This document shows, one piece after another, positions 11,541 through 23,325 of a DNA stretch of 60,000 nt; the first letter of the stretch is position 1, and each line of letters begins with the position of its first letter. Under the pieces are notes generated by a model, which was given only the letters and a program-made list of their open reading frames with translations, was not told the origin of the DNA and searched no databases. The DNA is from Owenia fusiformis (taxonomy: Eukaryota; Annelida; Polychaeta; Sabellida; Oweniidae), in contig CAIIXF020000011.1 in the NCBI GenBank assembly GCA_903813345.2, positions 193,001 to 253,000 on the forward strand. The letters are read 5' to 3'. A program made the position numbers and the translations under genes.

Positions 11541-12622
11541 TGTATACCGGGCTTTAAATACATCTGGATAGTATCAATACCGTAATTCAATTTGTCGGAC
11601 ATACAAATATAAAATAACACTTGAAAAAACAACACACATAGCTGCAATATCCGTAGCATTTGGCATAGTCGGTTCCCACGCTGTATCATTTTGTGCGGTC
11701 ATCATAAGATAAGGAGGTACGGTTGATTGGATCATGGGCTTTCGACAGAGTCAAGAAATTGGCATGGACACTTTGAGAAATGAGGTAGCAACAAAAGGAA
11801 ACACCGGAAATAATCCAGAAATGTCCACACCATTGTTTTCGTTAGTTATGGCAAGGCCCCGGAGGAAAAACAGCATTCGTGGGTAGCTTAATTTTTGTAC
11901 CAATTAGAGCCATGACTTAAACTCAACCAAGAACGGTGGAGCAAAGTCACTATGGGTTCCAATTGAGAATCAATTCAAATCAAAATCGAATTGAGAAGCA
12001 GATGACCTGCTAAGTCTAGTATTGATTTGCCCCTAAATAGATATTAAAAGGGCGCTGAATATTGGACTTAGTTTCTTGCTGTCTCTCCATGACAACAATT
12101 TTTGGCCCCATCAGCACAAGATCGAAAATACAGTAATTATCAAGTTCAATACAATTATTTATTTCTACCAATGAAACAATACAGTATAAATAAATGTTTA
12201 CTTCATTGAATACAGAATTTACCACGGTTAAATATATTTTATAAAATACAGGGTTTACCATAATCAAACATAAATAACAGAATTATGACTTTATCCTCTA
12301 TGAAATACAGAAATTGATGGTTAACTGGAATTAAGTTTGTTGAGACGACCCCTCAATCCGAAACGCCCAGCTTCAGTAGTATGCGAGTATGAGGATTGCA
12401 ACTTTTTATGTCTACACTGACAAAAACTTGAAATTCCCGCTGTAAAGATATAGTCCCACGCGGAAGTGCACGTCATAAAACTGATGGGTTAAGGCAATGT
12501 GCCGTCCCACTGGCACGGATTTCGGTACAATACTCGTCGGTATAATGGGTTTCGGTATAATATGCGTCGGTATAATGAGGTGATCTCGTATTAAACAAAT
12601 ACTGGATGACCATGAGGTGGAT

Positions 12623-12708
12623 ATGCCAGAATACCTATCCGAGGAGAAAATACTAGGCGAGGCGAAGCCAAGCCTTGTATTTTTTTTCGAGGATAGGTAT
12701 TCTGGCAT
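12623..12708. repeat. 86-bp near-perfect hairpin
   Basis: Outer arms ATGCCAGAATACCTATCC (12623) and GGATAGGTATTCTGGCAT (ending 12708) are exactly complementary. The interior continues to pair imperfectly (AAAATACTAGGC / GCCTTGTATTTT) around GAGGCGAAGCCAA. It may be a tiny fold-back element or a transcribed hairpin. Confidence 0.85.
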
Positions 12709-12894
12709 ACGGGATGGTTGGAGATCTCATTGCTTCAATACTGGATAGAACGAGATCTTGCTGCCACGTATGGCAATAGACCCTGCAGCTCTTAACCAAT
12801 CAGATTTGAGTATTTCAATGAGGTGCATAATAAAATGAAATACTTTGTTCTGATTGGCTGGAACTTGACACACCTTGCTTACTTATGTTAAGGT

Positions 12895-12992
12895 TTCCAG
12901 ACAACTCGGACCCAGGACAACTCGAACCATGGACAACTCGGACCCAAGACATCTCAGACCCAAGACAACTCGGACCCAAGACAACTCGACCA
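12895..12992. repeat. About 18-bp tandem repeat
   Basis: Units of ACAACTCGGACCCAAG repeated about five times with variation. Confidence 0.9.
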
Positions 12993-13045
12993 CTTTTTGA
13001 AATGATGATTTTTATCAATATATTTGGTTCTAATTATTTTCTATG

Positions 13046-13051
13046 TTTATT
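13046..13051 (-). promoter_or_regulatory. Candidate polyadenylation signal for the BTB-ZF gene
   Basis: AATAAA on the minus strand (TTTATT on plus) about 830 nt downstream of the minus-strand stop at 13880, beyond the 93-bp array. If used, the 3' UTR would contain the whole array. Confidence 0.35.
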
Positions 13052-13183
13052 TTGACATATATTATATATTGTAAATTCATATATTGTGTTAATTTGATGA
13101 AATTGTTTTAAATTAATTATGTTTTGATGAGAGTTAAGAAGTAAGAAATTATTGAAGCTAAAGACCCAAGAATATAATGTAAT

Positions 13184-13960
13184 ATGGATTCCTATATGTT
13201 CTCTCTGTACATATTACTCCATTCATTATTACACTGTTGTATTTTCCTCAATGTGGAACAACTGGTCTATCTGAACCTGGAATCCTATATGTTCTCTCTG
13301 TAAATATTACTTCATTCATTATTACACTGTTGTATTTTCCTCAATGTGGAACAACTGGTCTATCTGAACCTGGAATCCTATATGTTCTCTCTGTACATAT
13401 TACTCCATTCATTATTCCACTGTTGTATTTTCCTCAATGTGGAACAAATGGTCTATCTGAACCTGGAATCCTATATGTTCTCTCTGTATATATTACTCCA
13501 TTCATAATTAGACAGTTGTATTTTCCTCAATGTGGAACAACTGGTCTATCTGAACCTGGAATCCTATATGTTCTCTCTGTACATATTACTCCATTCATTA
13601 TTCCACTGTTGTATTTTCCTCAATGTGGAACAAATGGTCTATCTGAACCTGGAATCCTATATGTTCTCTCTGTATATATTACTCCATTCATTATTACACT
13701 GTTGTATTTTCCTCAATGTGGAACAACTGGTCTATCTGAACCTGGAATCCTATATGTTCTCTCTGTATATATTACTCCATTCATAATTAGACAGTTGTAT
13801 TTTCCTCAATGTGGAACAACTGGTCTATCTGAACCTGGAATCCTATATGTTCTCTCTGTATATATTACTCCATTCATAATTAGACAGTTGTATTTTCCTC
13901 AATGTGGAACAACTGGTCTATCTGAACCTGGAATCCTATATGTTCTCTCTGTATGTGTTT
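13184..13960. repeat. 93-bp minisatellite, about 8 copies, overlapping the end of the BTB-ZF gene
   Basis: Unit contains GAACAACTGGTCTATCTGAA and CCTATATGTTCTCTCTGTA; the period is 93 bp. The copy nearest the gene is the actual last coding segment and stop codon of the minus-strand zinc-finger gene; further copies extend downstream. The long plus-strand frame through it (13237-13971) exists because 93 is divisible by three. Confidence 0.95.
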
Positions 13961-16900
13961 CCTACAGTTAGATTTCAAAGCAGAGGCATGTGGACAGTAG
14001 GCACACTTATAGGGCTTCACACCTGGGTGGCTATGCTGGAGACGGATGTGCTGCTTTAAATACTGTTGAGTCTGAAAGTAAAGTACATGACATGATATCA
14101 CCTTTGAAATAGCCCCAAAGCCAAATTCTGGCGGTTTCTATTGAGTGATTTCAGTATAAGTTGGCATTTGGAGTATGTTTTGTTAAATGGCCATGAAATG
14201 GTGGACATATTTGGAAATGGAAAAAAGCATGAGAAGACCATTGGTTAAATATAATATTAAGATTTGCATAAGTAGTTTTGTACTATATAATATTAAATTT
14301 TTCTTGTAAGGTTTAATACCTTTGCTGTATAGGCACATATACTGCACATAAAGGGTTTCTTTTCTGCGTGACTGTAGCTAATGTGTCGTTCTAGTTCACC
14401 CTTCTGAAGATAACTTTTGTTACACAGCTGACACGAGTATTTCCTCTCTCCTGGAACACAGATAAACAAAACATTATTCGCACTAACTTGTCATCGTGTC
14501 AAGAATAGCGCAAATAGATAACAACCACCTTTCTCATCTCATGTTATCATTTTGGAAAACTAAAAATCAGCTCCACAGATGGGAATAGCAAATCCCAAAG
14601 AACACTATATTCGGGAATCTGTATATTATATTTAAACCATCTACTCTACCCTTGATTAAATCACAAATAAATCATATTGAGATCTAATACAGTTATATGG
14701 TACAATGTAGCCAAACTTTTGAAGAGATCTCTTGGACCATTCTACAGAACGTCATATTAGATACCACGATACACAATACAAATACCATTCAGCCATTGCA
14801 CATCATATCAATACCACCATATGCAACACAAATACCACTGTACATCATATCAATACCATCATATGCAATACAAATACCATTGTACATCATATCAATACCA
14901 TCATATGCAATACAAATACCATTATACAATAGGTCATATCAAATACCACCTAACACAATACAATTATCACAGTACATCTGACCATACACATAACAAATAA
15001 TACAGTTCATCATATCAATACCATCTTATGCAATACAAATACCACAGTACATCATATCAATACCATCTTTTGCAATACAATTATCACAGTACATCTGACC
15101 ATACACATAACAAATAATACAGTTCATCATATCAATACCATTATTATGCAATACAAATAACACAGTGCATCATATCAATACCATCTTATGCAATACAAAT
15201 ACCACAGTACATCATATCAATACCACCAAACAGGCAAACACAATACAATTATCACAGTACATCTGACCATACACATAACAAATAATACAGTTCATCATAT
15301 CAATACCATTATTATGCAATACAAATAACACAGTGCATCATATCAATACCATCTTATGCAATACAAATACCACAGTACATCATATCAATACCATATTTTG
15401 CAATACAATTATCACAGTACATCTGACCATACACATTACAAATAACACAGTACTCATATCAATACCACCAAACACAAACACCAAACACAATACAATTATC
15501 ACAGTACATCTGACCATACACATTACAAATAACACAGTGCTCATATCAATACCATCTTATGCAATACAAATAACACAGTTCATCATATCAATATCACCAA
15601 ACACAATACAATTATCACAGTACATCTGACCATACACATAACAAATAATACAGTTCATCATATCAATACCATCTTATGCAATACAAATACCACAGTACAT
15701 CATACCAATACCACCAAACACAATACAATTATCACAGTACATCTGACCATACACATTACAAATAACACAGTAACTCCTATCAATACCATCTTATGCAATA
15801 CAAATATCACAGTACATCATACCAATACCACCAAACACAATATAATTATCACAGTACATCTGACCATACACATTACAAATAATACAGTTCATCATATCAA
15901 TACCATCTTATGCAATACAAATACCACAGTACATCATATCAATACCATCATATGCAACACAAATACCACAGTACATCATATCAATACCATCATATGCAAT
16001 ACAAATACCACAGTACATCATATCAATACCATCTTATGCAATACAAATATCACAGTACATCATATCAATATCACCAAACACAATACAATTATCACAGTAC
16101 ATCTGACCATACACATATAAATAATACAGTTCATCATATCAATACCATTATTATGCAATACAAATAACACAGTACATCATATCAATACCATCTTATGCAA
16201 TACAAATAACACAGTACATCATATCAATACCATCTTATGCAATACAAATACCACAGTACATCATATCAATACCATCATATGCAATACAAATACCACAGTA
16301 CATCATATCAATACCATCTTATGCAATACAAATATCACAGTACATCATATCAATATCACCAAACACAATACAATTATCACAGTACATCTGACCATACACA
16401 TAACAAATATATTATCAATACCATTATTATGCAATACAAATAACACAGTACATCATATCAATACCATCTTATGCAATACAAATATCACAGTACATCATAT
16501 CAATATCACCAAACACAATACAATTATCACAGTACATCTGACCATACACATAACAAATAATACAGTTCATCATATCAATACCATTATTATGCAATACAAA
16601 TAACACAGTACATCATATCAATACCATCTTATGCAATACAAATACCACAGTACATCATATCAATACCACCAAACACAAACACCAAACACAATACAATTAT
16701 CACAGTACATCTGACCATACACATAACAAATAATACAGTTCATCATATCAATACCATCTTATGCAATGCAAATACCACAGTACATCATATCAATACCACC
16801 AAACACAATACAATTATCACAGTACATCTGACCATACACATTACAAATAATACAGTTCATCATATCAATACCATCTTATGCAATACAAATACCACAGAAC

Positions 16901-19900
16901 ATCATATCAATACCATCTTATGCAATACAAATAGCACAGTACATCATATCAATACCATCTTTTGCAATACAATTATCACAGTACATCTGACCATACACAT
17001 TACAAATAATACAGTTCATCATATCAATACCATCTTATGCAATGCAAATACCACAGTACATCATATCAATACCACCAAACACAATACAATTATCAAAGTA
17101 CATCATATAAACATCATCATACCACATTATATCTGTATAACAGATCTTACCACCATGTTTCCTTAGCATGTGCTGGTTCAGTATGCTATTCCTGATGGTC
17201 TGGTATCCACATATGGAACAAATAAGAACCTCTGTCTTTTCTGGAGTGACCCCATGTTTTGTGAAGATGTGATCTGCAATGTATCCCATATTGCAACTGA
17301 ATAAGCAGAACATATATCCCATAATGCAACTAAATAAGCAGATGATTTGAGACCCCATGTCTTGTGAAGATGTGATCTGCAATGTATCCCATATTGCAAC
17401 TGAATAAGCCGAAGATATATCCCATATTGCAACTGAATAAGCAGAACATATATCCCATAATGCAACTAAATAAGCAGATGATTTGAGACCCCATGTTTTG
17501 TGAAGATGTGATCTGCAATGTATCCCATATTGCAACTGAATAAGCAGAAGATATATCCCATAATGGAACTAAATAAGCAGATGATTTGAGACCCCATGTC
17601 TTGTGAAGATGTGATCTGCAATGTATCTCATAATGCAACTGAATAAGCCGAAGATATATCCCATAATGGAACTAAATAAGCAGATGATTTGAGACCCCAT
17701 GTTTTGTGAAGATGTGATCTGCAAAGTATCCCATATTGCAACTGAATAAGCAGAAGATATATCCCATAATGCAACTGACTGCAACTGATGCAATCTTTTA
17801 AAGTTCATCTAAAAAAGTAATTCCTTGCTTCAATTAGTGAATAGTTGTAATTTTACATGTTTTAATATGCTCAAAAGAATGTAAGTGTGACAGTAAATTT
17901 TAAATGCTTATTTTTATAGCCTAGCCTAGCCATATCATACATTTTTACACATATTAATGTACTGTTTTTACAAATTTCTAATTTTATGATATGTATTGTC
18001 ACATATTTTATTGTTAATTGTAGTGTGTCTGCAGGGTTCTAATGGAAACAAGAAAATATATGTTTTTTTTATTAGATATCCCTGAATGAATAAAATCTAA
18101 ATAAAAATGATTAAGCAGACGATTTCAGATCATGTTTCTTATAAAGATGTGATCTGCAATGTATCTCATAATGTAACTGAATAAGCAGAGGATATATCCC
18201 ATGATGCAACTGAATAAGCAGATGATTTGAGACATGTCTTGTGAAGATGTGATCTGCAATGTATCTCATAATGTAACTGAATAAGCAGAGGATATATCCC
18301 ATGATGCAACTGAATAAGCAGATGATTTGAGATATGTCTTGTGAAGATGTGATTTGCAATGTATCCCATAATGCAACTGAATAAGCAAAATATATATATA
18401 TATACCATAATTCTTGATATGAGATCAGGTGTCATGAGAAGATGTAATCTGCAATGTATTTCTGAAATGTATTTTCTTCTTGTTTATACATCGGAAGAAC
18501 AGAAGTTTTAAAAGCCGGTTTAAAAGTTTCTGGCAACTCCCATTAAAATATCAGGCGACATCCATGCTTTAACATGGCACAGAAAGTCAGGATTAGTAAG
18601 TTTAATTAACACTTGAATAATACTTGTTTTGGATTGACTAAAGCTTGAAGATTTTTAAATTTCGAAAAATGTTATTCCTGTTTTTAAATGTCTTATCACA
18701 ACCCAACAAAATGAGCTTTGTGAAAATATTAAAAATCCTTTGGTTGTTCCATTAGTCTACCTCCTATTAATACCTCAGATGTCCCTCTTTAATTGAAGTT
18801 CTGACAATAAAATGAAAAGTTCAGGCAAATTCATAGGAAATCATAATCTTAACAAGGAAAGGAATGTAAAATATTCAAGACAACTAATGAATTTGGCAAG
18901 ATGTCTGCTGCTAATGAAACCGCTTGAAAATGTAATGATTTAATATGATATTAATAATAAAATGAGAACTTGTGTGAAGTGAGAAAATCTCAATAAAAAA
19001 AAATTAAACAAAAAATAAAGTGCTTACTATTTAGAGAACTTAATGTTGCCGTCTGAAACTTGCATTGATCACAAGCAAAATCTTTGGCTCCTTGTGGTCC
19101 ACATGATTTCTCATGAACTGCAATCTGATTGGCTGGCCCATGAATATGCTTCCCACAAGTCTTGCACTGCCCAGTATTACGTTTGTGCCAATACAGGATG
19201 TGCCTTTTTAGGTTCCTATCAAAACACAAGTCAGATGACTTTATTAAACTACAACACTATACTGATTTCTAAATACAGGGTGACACAAAAAATGAAACCC
19301 ACTTTATGTTGCATAACTTGTTTGTCTATTAACATATAGACTTGTCCTTTGGCATATTACAGGTAGACATAATGCAAAAGCAACTTGAGAAATTTCAAAT
19401 ATGTAGCTCAAGTAGGTCAAATTTTATGAGCGTTACAACATTTGCTCTAAATGTCGTCCATTCCTTTGCAGACACACACGGATTCTACACAAAAAATGCC
19501 ACCCAGCTTTTGGATTATAACTTTGTAAATACTAATGATTTTGGCTTGTACTTTCACGGAAATAAGGTCCATTTAATTAAACACAATATAATGTAGTTGT
19601 CATTGATAAAATTATTATAACTTATCTTAAAAATTATTATTCCAAAAGGTGGGTGTCATTTTTTGTGTAAGATACTGTTGTACCAGCAAAGGAATAGATG
19701 GCACATCTTGTAATGCTCATAAATGTGAATCTAGGTGAGCTACTGATCTGAAATAACTTGTGGAGTTGCAAAATGTAATTTTAACGTGTGTAAAAACAAG
19801 TCAGAATTTAATTAAAGACAAAAAATTCTATGTGGATGGGTGTCATGTGTTTGTGTCATGCTGCGGTACAATACTAATCTAGATTTCTAAATATAGATTT

Positions 19901-22900
19901 CTGAATACGATACTACACTAGATTTCTAAATACTATACTATCCTAGGTTTCTAAATAGAATACTACTTTCTACTTACCTAACAGAGGTAAATGTCTTGCT
20001 GCATTGCTCACAATGGTGGCTCACAATAGTTTCATGTTTCTCTTTGTGACACTTGAATACTTGAGGATCCAATGTGGAAAATTTACAATTGTGGTAATCA
20101 CATACTTTTCTCTCATTCTCCAATATGTTATGCTCCTTGGTCATGTGACCTTGGAGACCCGGGACTTTGCTGAATGTTTTGGGACATTTTGGACATTTCA
20201 ACTTGCCATTTTTCTGATGAGAAATTCTCAAATGTTTCCTCATATCTTTCAATGTTGTGAATGTTTGGAAGCACACTGGGCATTTTGCTTTTGTCTTGTG
20301 GTCTTTCAATATATGTTTATCATACATAAATCTGGAAGTTGTAATGGTATCACAATTATCACCATGACACACCCAATGTTTTTTTCTGTGGTCTTTGTCG
20401 ACATGTTGTTTGTATAACACCTTGAACTCAAAGAATTTCTCACAATATTTACATGTTTGATCACTAGTGAATTTGTCCCCTAAAGAATGTTCTAGAGCAC
20501 TGTGGCAGAGGTAGTCCATTTTCAGTTGTCCATGCCAGGCACATTTATTGCAGATAAATGTCAATGAGGAGTATCTATTCACAATTACTTCATCATGACC
20601 AGTTGTTTTATCATCATGACATTCATCTTTTAATTCATCACCATCGTCATAATTCTCAGTACCATTTCTGAATTTTTGCCTTTTATTCCTCCTGAGGCTA
20701 TGATTGGCTAAGGAATCGATGTTATTATCAAGGTCAAGGTCGTCAATTGCATCATTTCTACCAATCTCTATTAGCCGTTTAGACCTGCGCAAAAGTGGGT
20801 TGATAAAATCAGTTTGTTGGTTTGATGTTTTATTTTCCAAGCTAACATATTCTGATTGTTCTTCTGATGATGTTTGTAATGGCAAGCAGGCAGATGTTTG
20901 ATCATTGGATCTTCCCAATGATCCGTTCACAGATGCCAATTGTTCTTTAATTGTGAACTTGACATCACTTTTAGAGTTCATTGAATAATTCATTGAATTA
21001 TTCAATGCATTATTCAAGACATCTGAGTTCCAGTTTACAAGTTGAATCTCTTGAGAGGGGGTCATACGTTTGGTGTCAATATGGGTGGAGGTCATACGTT
21101 TGGTGTCAATATGGGTGGAGGTCATTCGTTTGGTGTCAATATGGGTGGAGGTCATACGTTTGGTGTCAATATTGGTGGAGGTCATACGTTTGGTGTCAAT
21201 ATGGGTGGAGGTCATACGTTTGGTGTCAATATGGGTGGGATGAACCAAGGTGCTGGTGCAAACAAGGGTGTCATTCACCAATGTTTTGTTAACTGAGGCG
21301 CTGCTTGTCAAAGTGTTGCTCACTTTCTTTGTGTGATAAGTAGAATTGTGATTGTCATTTTGGTGGGATAGAGTTTGGGTTCTTGTGAAAGGTGCCGTTG
21401 GTGTTATTTTGTCAGCTGCAAAAAGCGTTGTTGTAGTATCTATGTGCATGTCCTCTGTTTGATCAAACTGACAAGAATGGAGAGCATCATCAAATGAACT
21501 ATGAGTGTCAGTATGGGAATCTTTTTTTGTTTGAATGACATCTTCTATAGACTCATCATTGTTATCATCTGCTATTTGCCCTTGTTCCTTTGTGCCTAAT
21601 GCCTTAAGGGCTTCACAGACAGGATAGACCTACAATGAAGGGCTTGATATGGTTGTGGGCTATAATATTATTACTCTATATGGAGACTATAACGATATAT
21701 AATTCATATTTTTTAATTTATCATAAATATTGTAAATCCAATACGTTATAGAGGATAGTCAAAACATGATCAATGAATAGTTAAGTTTCAATATATTATT
21801 TTTGAAAAGCTACAAGGAGGTTTGATAAATGACTTGATATACACGTACCTTTAAAAGCTTGGCAGCTTGATAGAGGGGAGTGACATCATCAGGCGTCATG
21901 GAGATGGTCTGTCCATACATCAGACCAATTAGCTTTGCCATAATTGCTGATGGTACATCTGCCAGATAAACTGTGTCATTTAAGCCATTTTCAAGCAGTA
22001 GTTCTAAAATAAGCAGATATATCAATGTATTAAAACTATGTGTTCTTCGAACATACAACAAAGCAAAGTACATGTTCGCAAGTGGAACATTTTTCAGAGT
22101 CCCATTACCCATTGGCTTCATGTTAAAATAATTTGTGAAAGTGTAACACCTCCCAAGTTGGACATAAGGCACCAAAGGTGTTCTACTTGAAACACAGATT
22201 TATGTATTGATTTACCTTTAAAGTACTGACTGGTAGATGCAAGAATCAGTTTGTGTGCATGGATCGTACAATATGCATTGTCTGATGACTCATCTGGGAA
22301 ACACAGTGTGACATCACACAACTTGCCAAGTTTTAGCAACTGGAAGACTTGCTGTAACATGTCTGGCCACTCGAGGGGAGAGTTCAGAACACTCTGTAAA
22401 TAATCAAATGATATCTGAACACCCTGTATGTAATAAGAGTAAAGGAGATCAGGATACTCTGTATCAAGTAATATTGCTAGATATATGAACACCCTGTATG
22501 AAGTAGGGTAGAGGAGATCAAGACAAACGGTATCAAGTAATATTTAGTGAATACCCTGTACATAGTAAGAGTAACTGACTTCAGGACACCCTGTAGATTA
22601 GGTGATATCTGACCACCCAATATAGTAAAAAATAAACGAGAATAGAACACTTTGCAAAGTGATAGCTGCTCTCATTATAATTGATGCGAAACTGAATGCA
22701 ATTCCAAATATGAAAGAATGGCTGATTCTTTTCCTCTAAATCTAAATAGAGTCACCAAAAGAATATTTCTGTATTCATGAAAATTTAACTATTGGATTTC
22801 TGTAAAATGTTAAGTAGATGAATGCCTCATGCATGACTGATGATATTAACTAGACTATAACTAATTACATTCTGTATCCAAAAAGAATCTTACCTTATTG

Positions 22901-22908
22901 TCAGTCAT
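13880..22908 (-). CDS. BTB/POZ domain protein with 13 C2H2-type zinc fingers, complete, 8 coding exons
   Basis: Probable nuclear sequence-specific regulator: BTB for dimerisation and corepressor contact, fingers for DNA binding (family knowledge). Exons: 22894-22908 (MTDNK), 22216-22393, 21849-22003, 19978-21629, 19028-19215, 17151-17273, 14320-14450, 13880-14071. All have GT-AG borders; total 2634 nt, 877 codons plus TAA. BTB lies at about residues 15-115 (KLCDVTLCF, HAHKLILASTSQYFKELL, YQAAKLLKVYPVCEAL). A low-complexity region follows with six HIDTKRMTST decapeptides (about 249-308) and basic RRSKR and RRNKR clusters. Fingers run from about 475 to the end; twelve fit C-x2/4-C-x12-H-x3/4-H and one (CKTC...H-x3-C) is atypical C2HC. 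Fingers 7, 9 and 12 are split by introns and regain exact x12 spacing when joined. The vertebrate orthologue was not recognised. Start is the only ATG found in phase; a 5' non-coding exon is possible. Confidence 0.92.
14072..14319 (-). other. BTB-ZF intron 7
   Basis: Short 248-bp intron splitting zinc finger 12 between residues AYTAK and TQQYLK. No repeat noticed. Confidence 0.85.
14757..17105. repeat. 2.3-kb satellite filling BTB-ZF intron 6
   Basis: Units around CATCATATCAATACCATCTT, ATGCAATACAAATACCACAG and CTGACCATACACATAACAAA recur with two or more alternating types and higher-order duplications. It occupies nearly the whole intron between 14451 and 17150, ending about 45 bp from the exon 6 donor. 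Peptides such as YHSTSYQYH in plus-strand frames are artefacts. Confidence 0.95.
17240..17800 (-). repeat. Exon-edge minisatellite, array 1 (BTB-ZF intron 5)
   Basis: Tandem copies contain the exon 6 acceptor and its first about 30 coding bases (minus-strand TTGCAG then ATCACATCTTCAC) plus intronic GCAACTGAATAAGCAGA units. Decoy acceptors fall near 17381, 17509, 17616 and 17721; the last copy on the gene-proximal side is the real exon 6 acceptor (exon starts at 17273). Confidence 0.92.
18105..18460 (-). repeat. Exon-edge minisatellite, array 2 (BTB-ZF intron 5)
   Basis: Three to four more diverged copies of the same unit, separated from array 1 by about 300 bp of AT-rich sequence. These copies lack the GGG following ACAT and have CAG in place of the TAG stop, so their reading frames are longer. 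Confidence 0.9.
18461..19027 (-). other. Remainder of BTB-ZF intron 5
   Basis: AT-rich, no coding or repeat structure recognised. Confidence 0.5.
19276..19677. mobile_element. Short CAGGGTG-type inverted-repeat element in BTB-ZF intron 4
   Basis: Left end TA then CAGGGTGACACAAAAAATG; right end is the reverse complement of CAGTATCTTACACAAAAAATG with GACACCCACC further in. It is about 400 bp with no coding capacity and lies between exons 5 and 4. Confidence 0.65.
19870..19965. repeat. Degenerate CTAGATTTCTAAATA repeat near exon 4 donor
   Basis: Four to five imperfect units of about 20 bp sit just downstream (minus sense) of the exon 4 donor at 19977. Confidence 0.7.
21054..21240 (-). repeat. 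Coding 30-bp minisatellite, 6 copies of HIDTKRMTST
   Basis: Six 30-bp units lie inside exon 4 of the BTB-ZF gene, nearly identical at DNA level (one N for H). Near-identity suggests recent expansion or homogenisation. It sits in the linker between BTB and zinc fingers. Confidence 0.95.
22400..22640. repeat. About 65-75-bp repeat in BTB-ZF intron 1
   Basis: Units containing GAACACCCTGTA, AGTAAGAGTAA and GGTATCAAGTAATATT recur about four times, adjoining the exon 2 acceptor, whose own edge reads GAACACTCTGTA on the plus strand. Confidence 0.8.
22641..22893 (-). other. Rest of BTB-ZF intron 1
   Basis: AT-rich intron sequence up to the donor after the five-codon first coding exon. No feature recognised. 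Confidence 0.5.
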
Positions 22909-23032
22909 TATGCTGAGGGTGTGCACCTATTATAAGCAGCTAAACTAGTCTCCTAGCTCAAAACTGACTGAAATGGCAGACATGTAAATAGATCAGATAT
23001 TTTTAACACTTTTATAAAATAACTTCAGAAAC

Positions 23033-23325
23033 ACCTGTATTTAGAGAAACACCTGTATTTACAGAAACAACTGTATTTACAGAAACAACTGTATTTGCAG
23101 AAACAACTGAATTTACAGAAACAACTGTATTTGCTGAAACAACTGTATTTACAGAAACAACTATATTTACAGAAACACCTGTATTAAGAGAAACAACTGT
23201 ATTTAAAGAAACAACTGTATTTACAGAAACAACTGTATTTACAGAAACAACTGTATTTACAGAAACACCTGTATTTACAGAAACAACTGTATTTACAGAA
23301 ACAACTGTATTTACAGAAACACCTG
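23033..23325. repeat. 18-bp tandem repeat upstream of BTB-ZF start
   Basis: About 16 copies of GAAACAACTGTATTTACA with small variants (ACACCT for ACAACT). Begins about 125 bp upstream of the ATG. Confidence 0.95.

Larger units (their letters stand above)
9496..12577. mobile_element. Possible 3.1-kb transposon bounded by complex inverted repeats
   Basis: The left end (9496-9568) is a mini-array of CATTATACCGA(AACC/CGC) units; the right end (about 12519-12577) is its reverse complement, matching over about 60 bp with the same order of sub-units. No transposase is recognisable between them. A SINE and a CCCATGG-rich block are nested inside. It could instead be two independent copies of a short repeat in opposite orientation. 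Confidence 0.5.

Noticed and set aside
13237-13971. 244-codon plus-strand frame of a 31-residue repeat
   Set aside because: It follows a 93-bp array and is antisense to the real last exon of the BTB-ZF gene.
20981-21296. Plus-strand frames with WCQYGWRSYV or GGGHTFGVNM repeats
   Set aside because: Antisense to the verified coding repeat of BTB-ZF exon 4.
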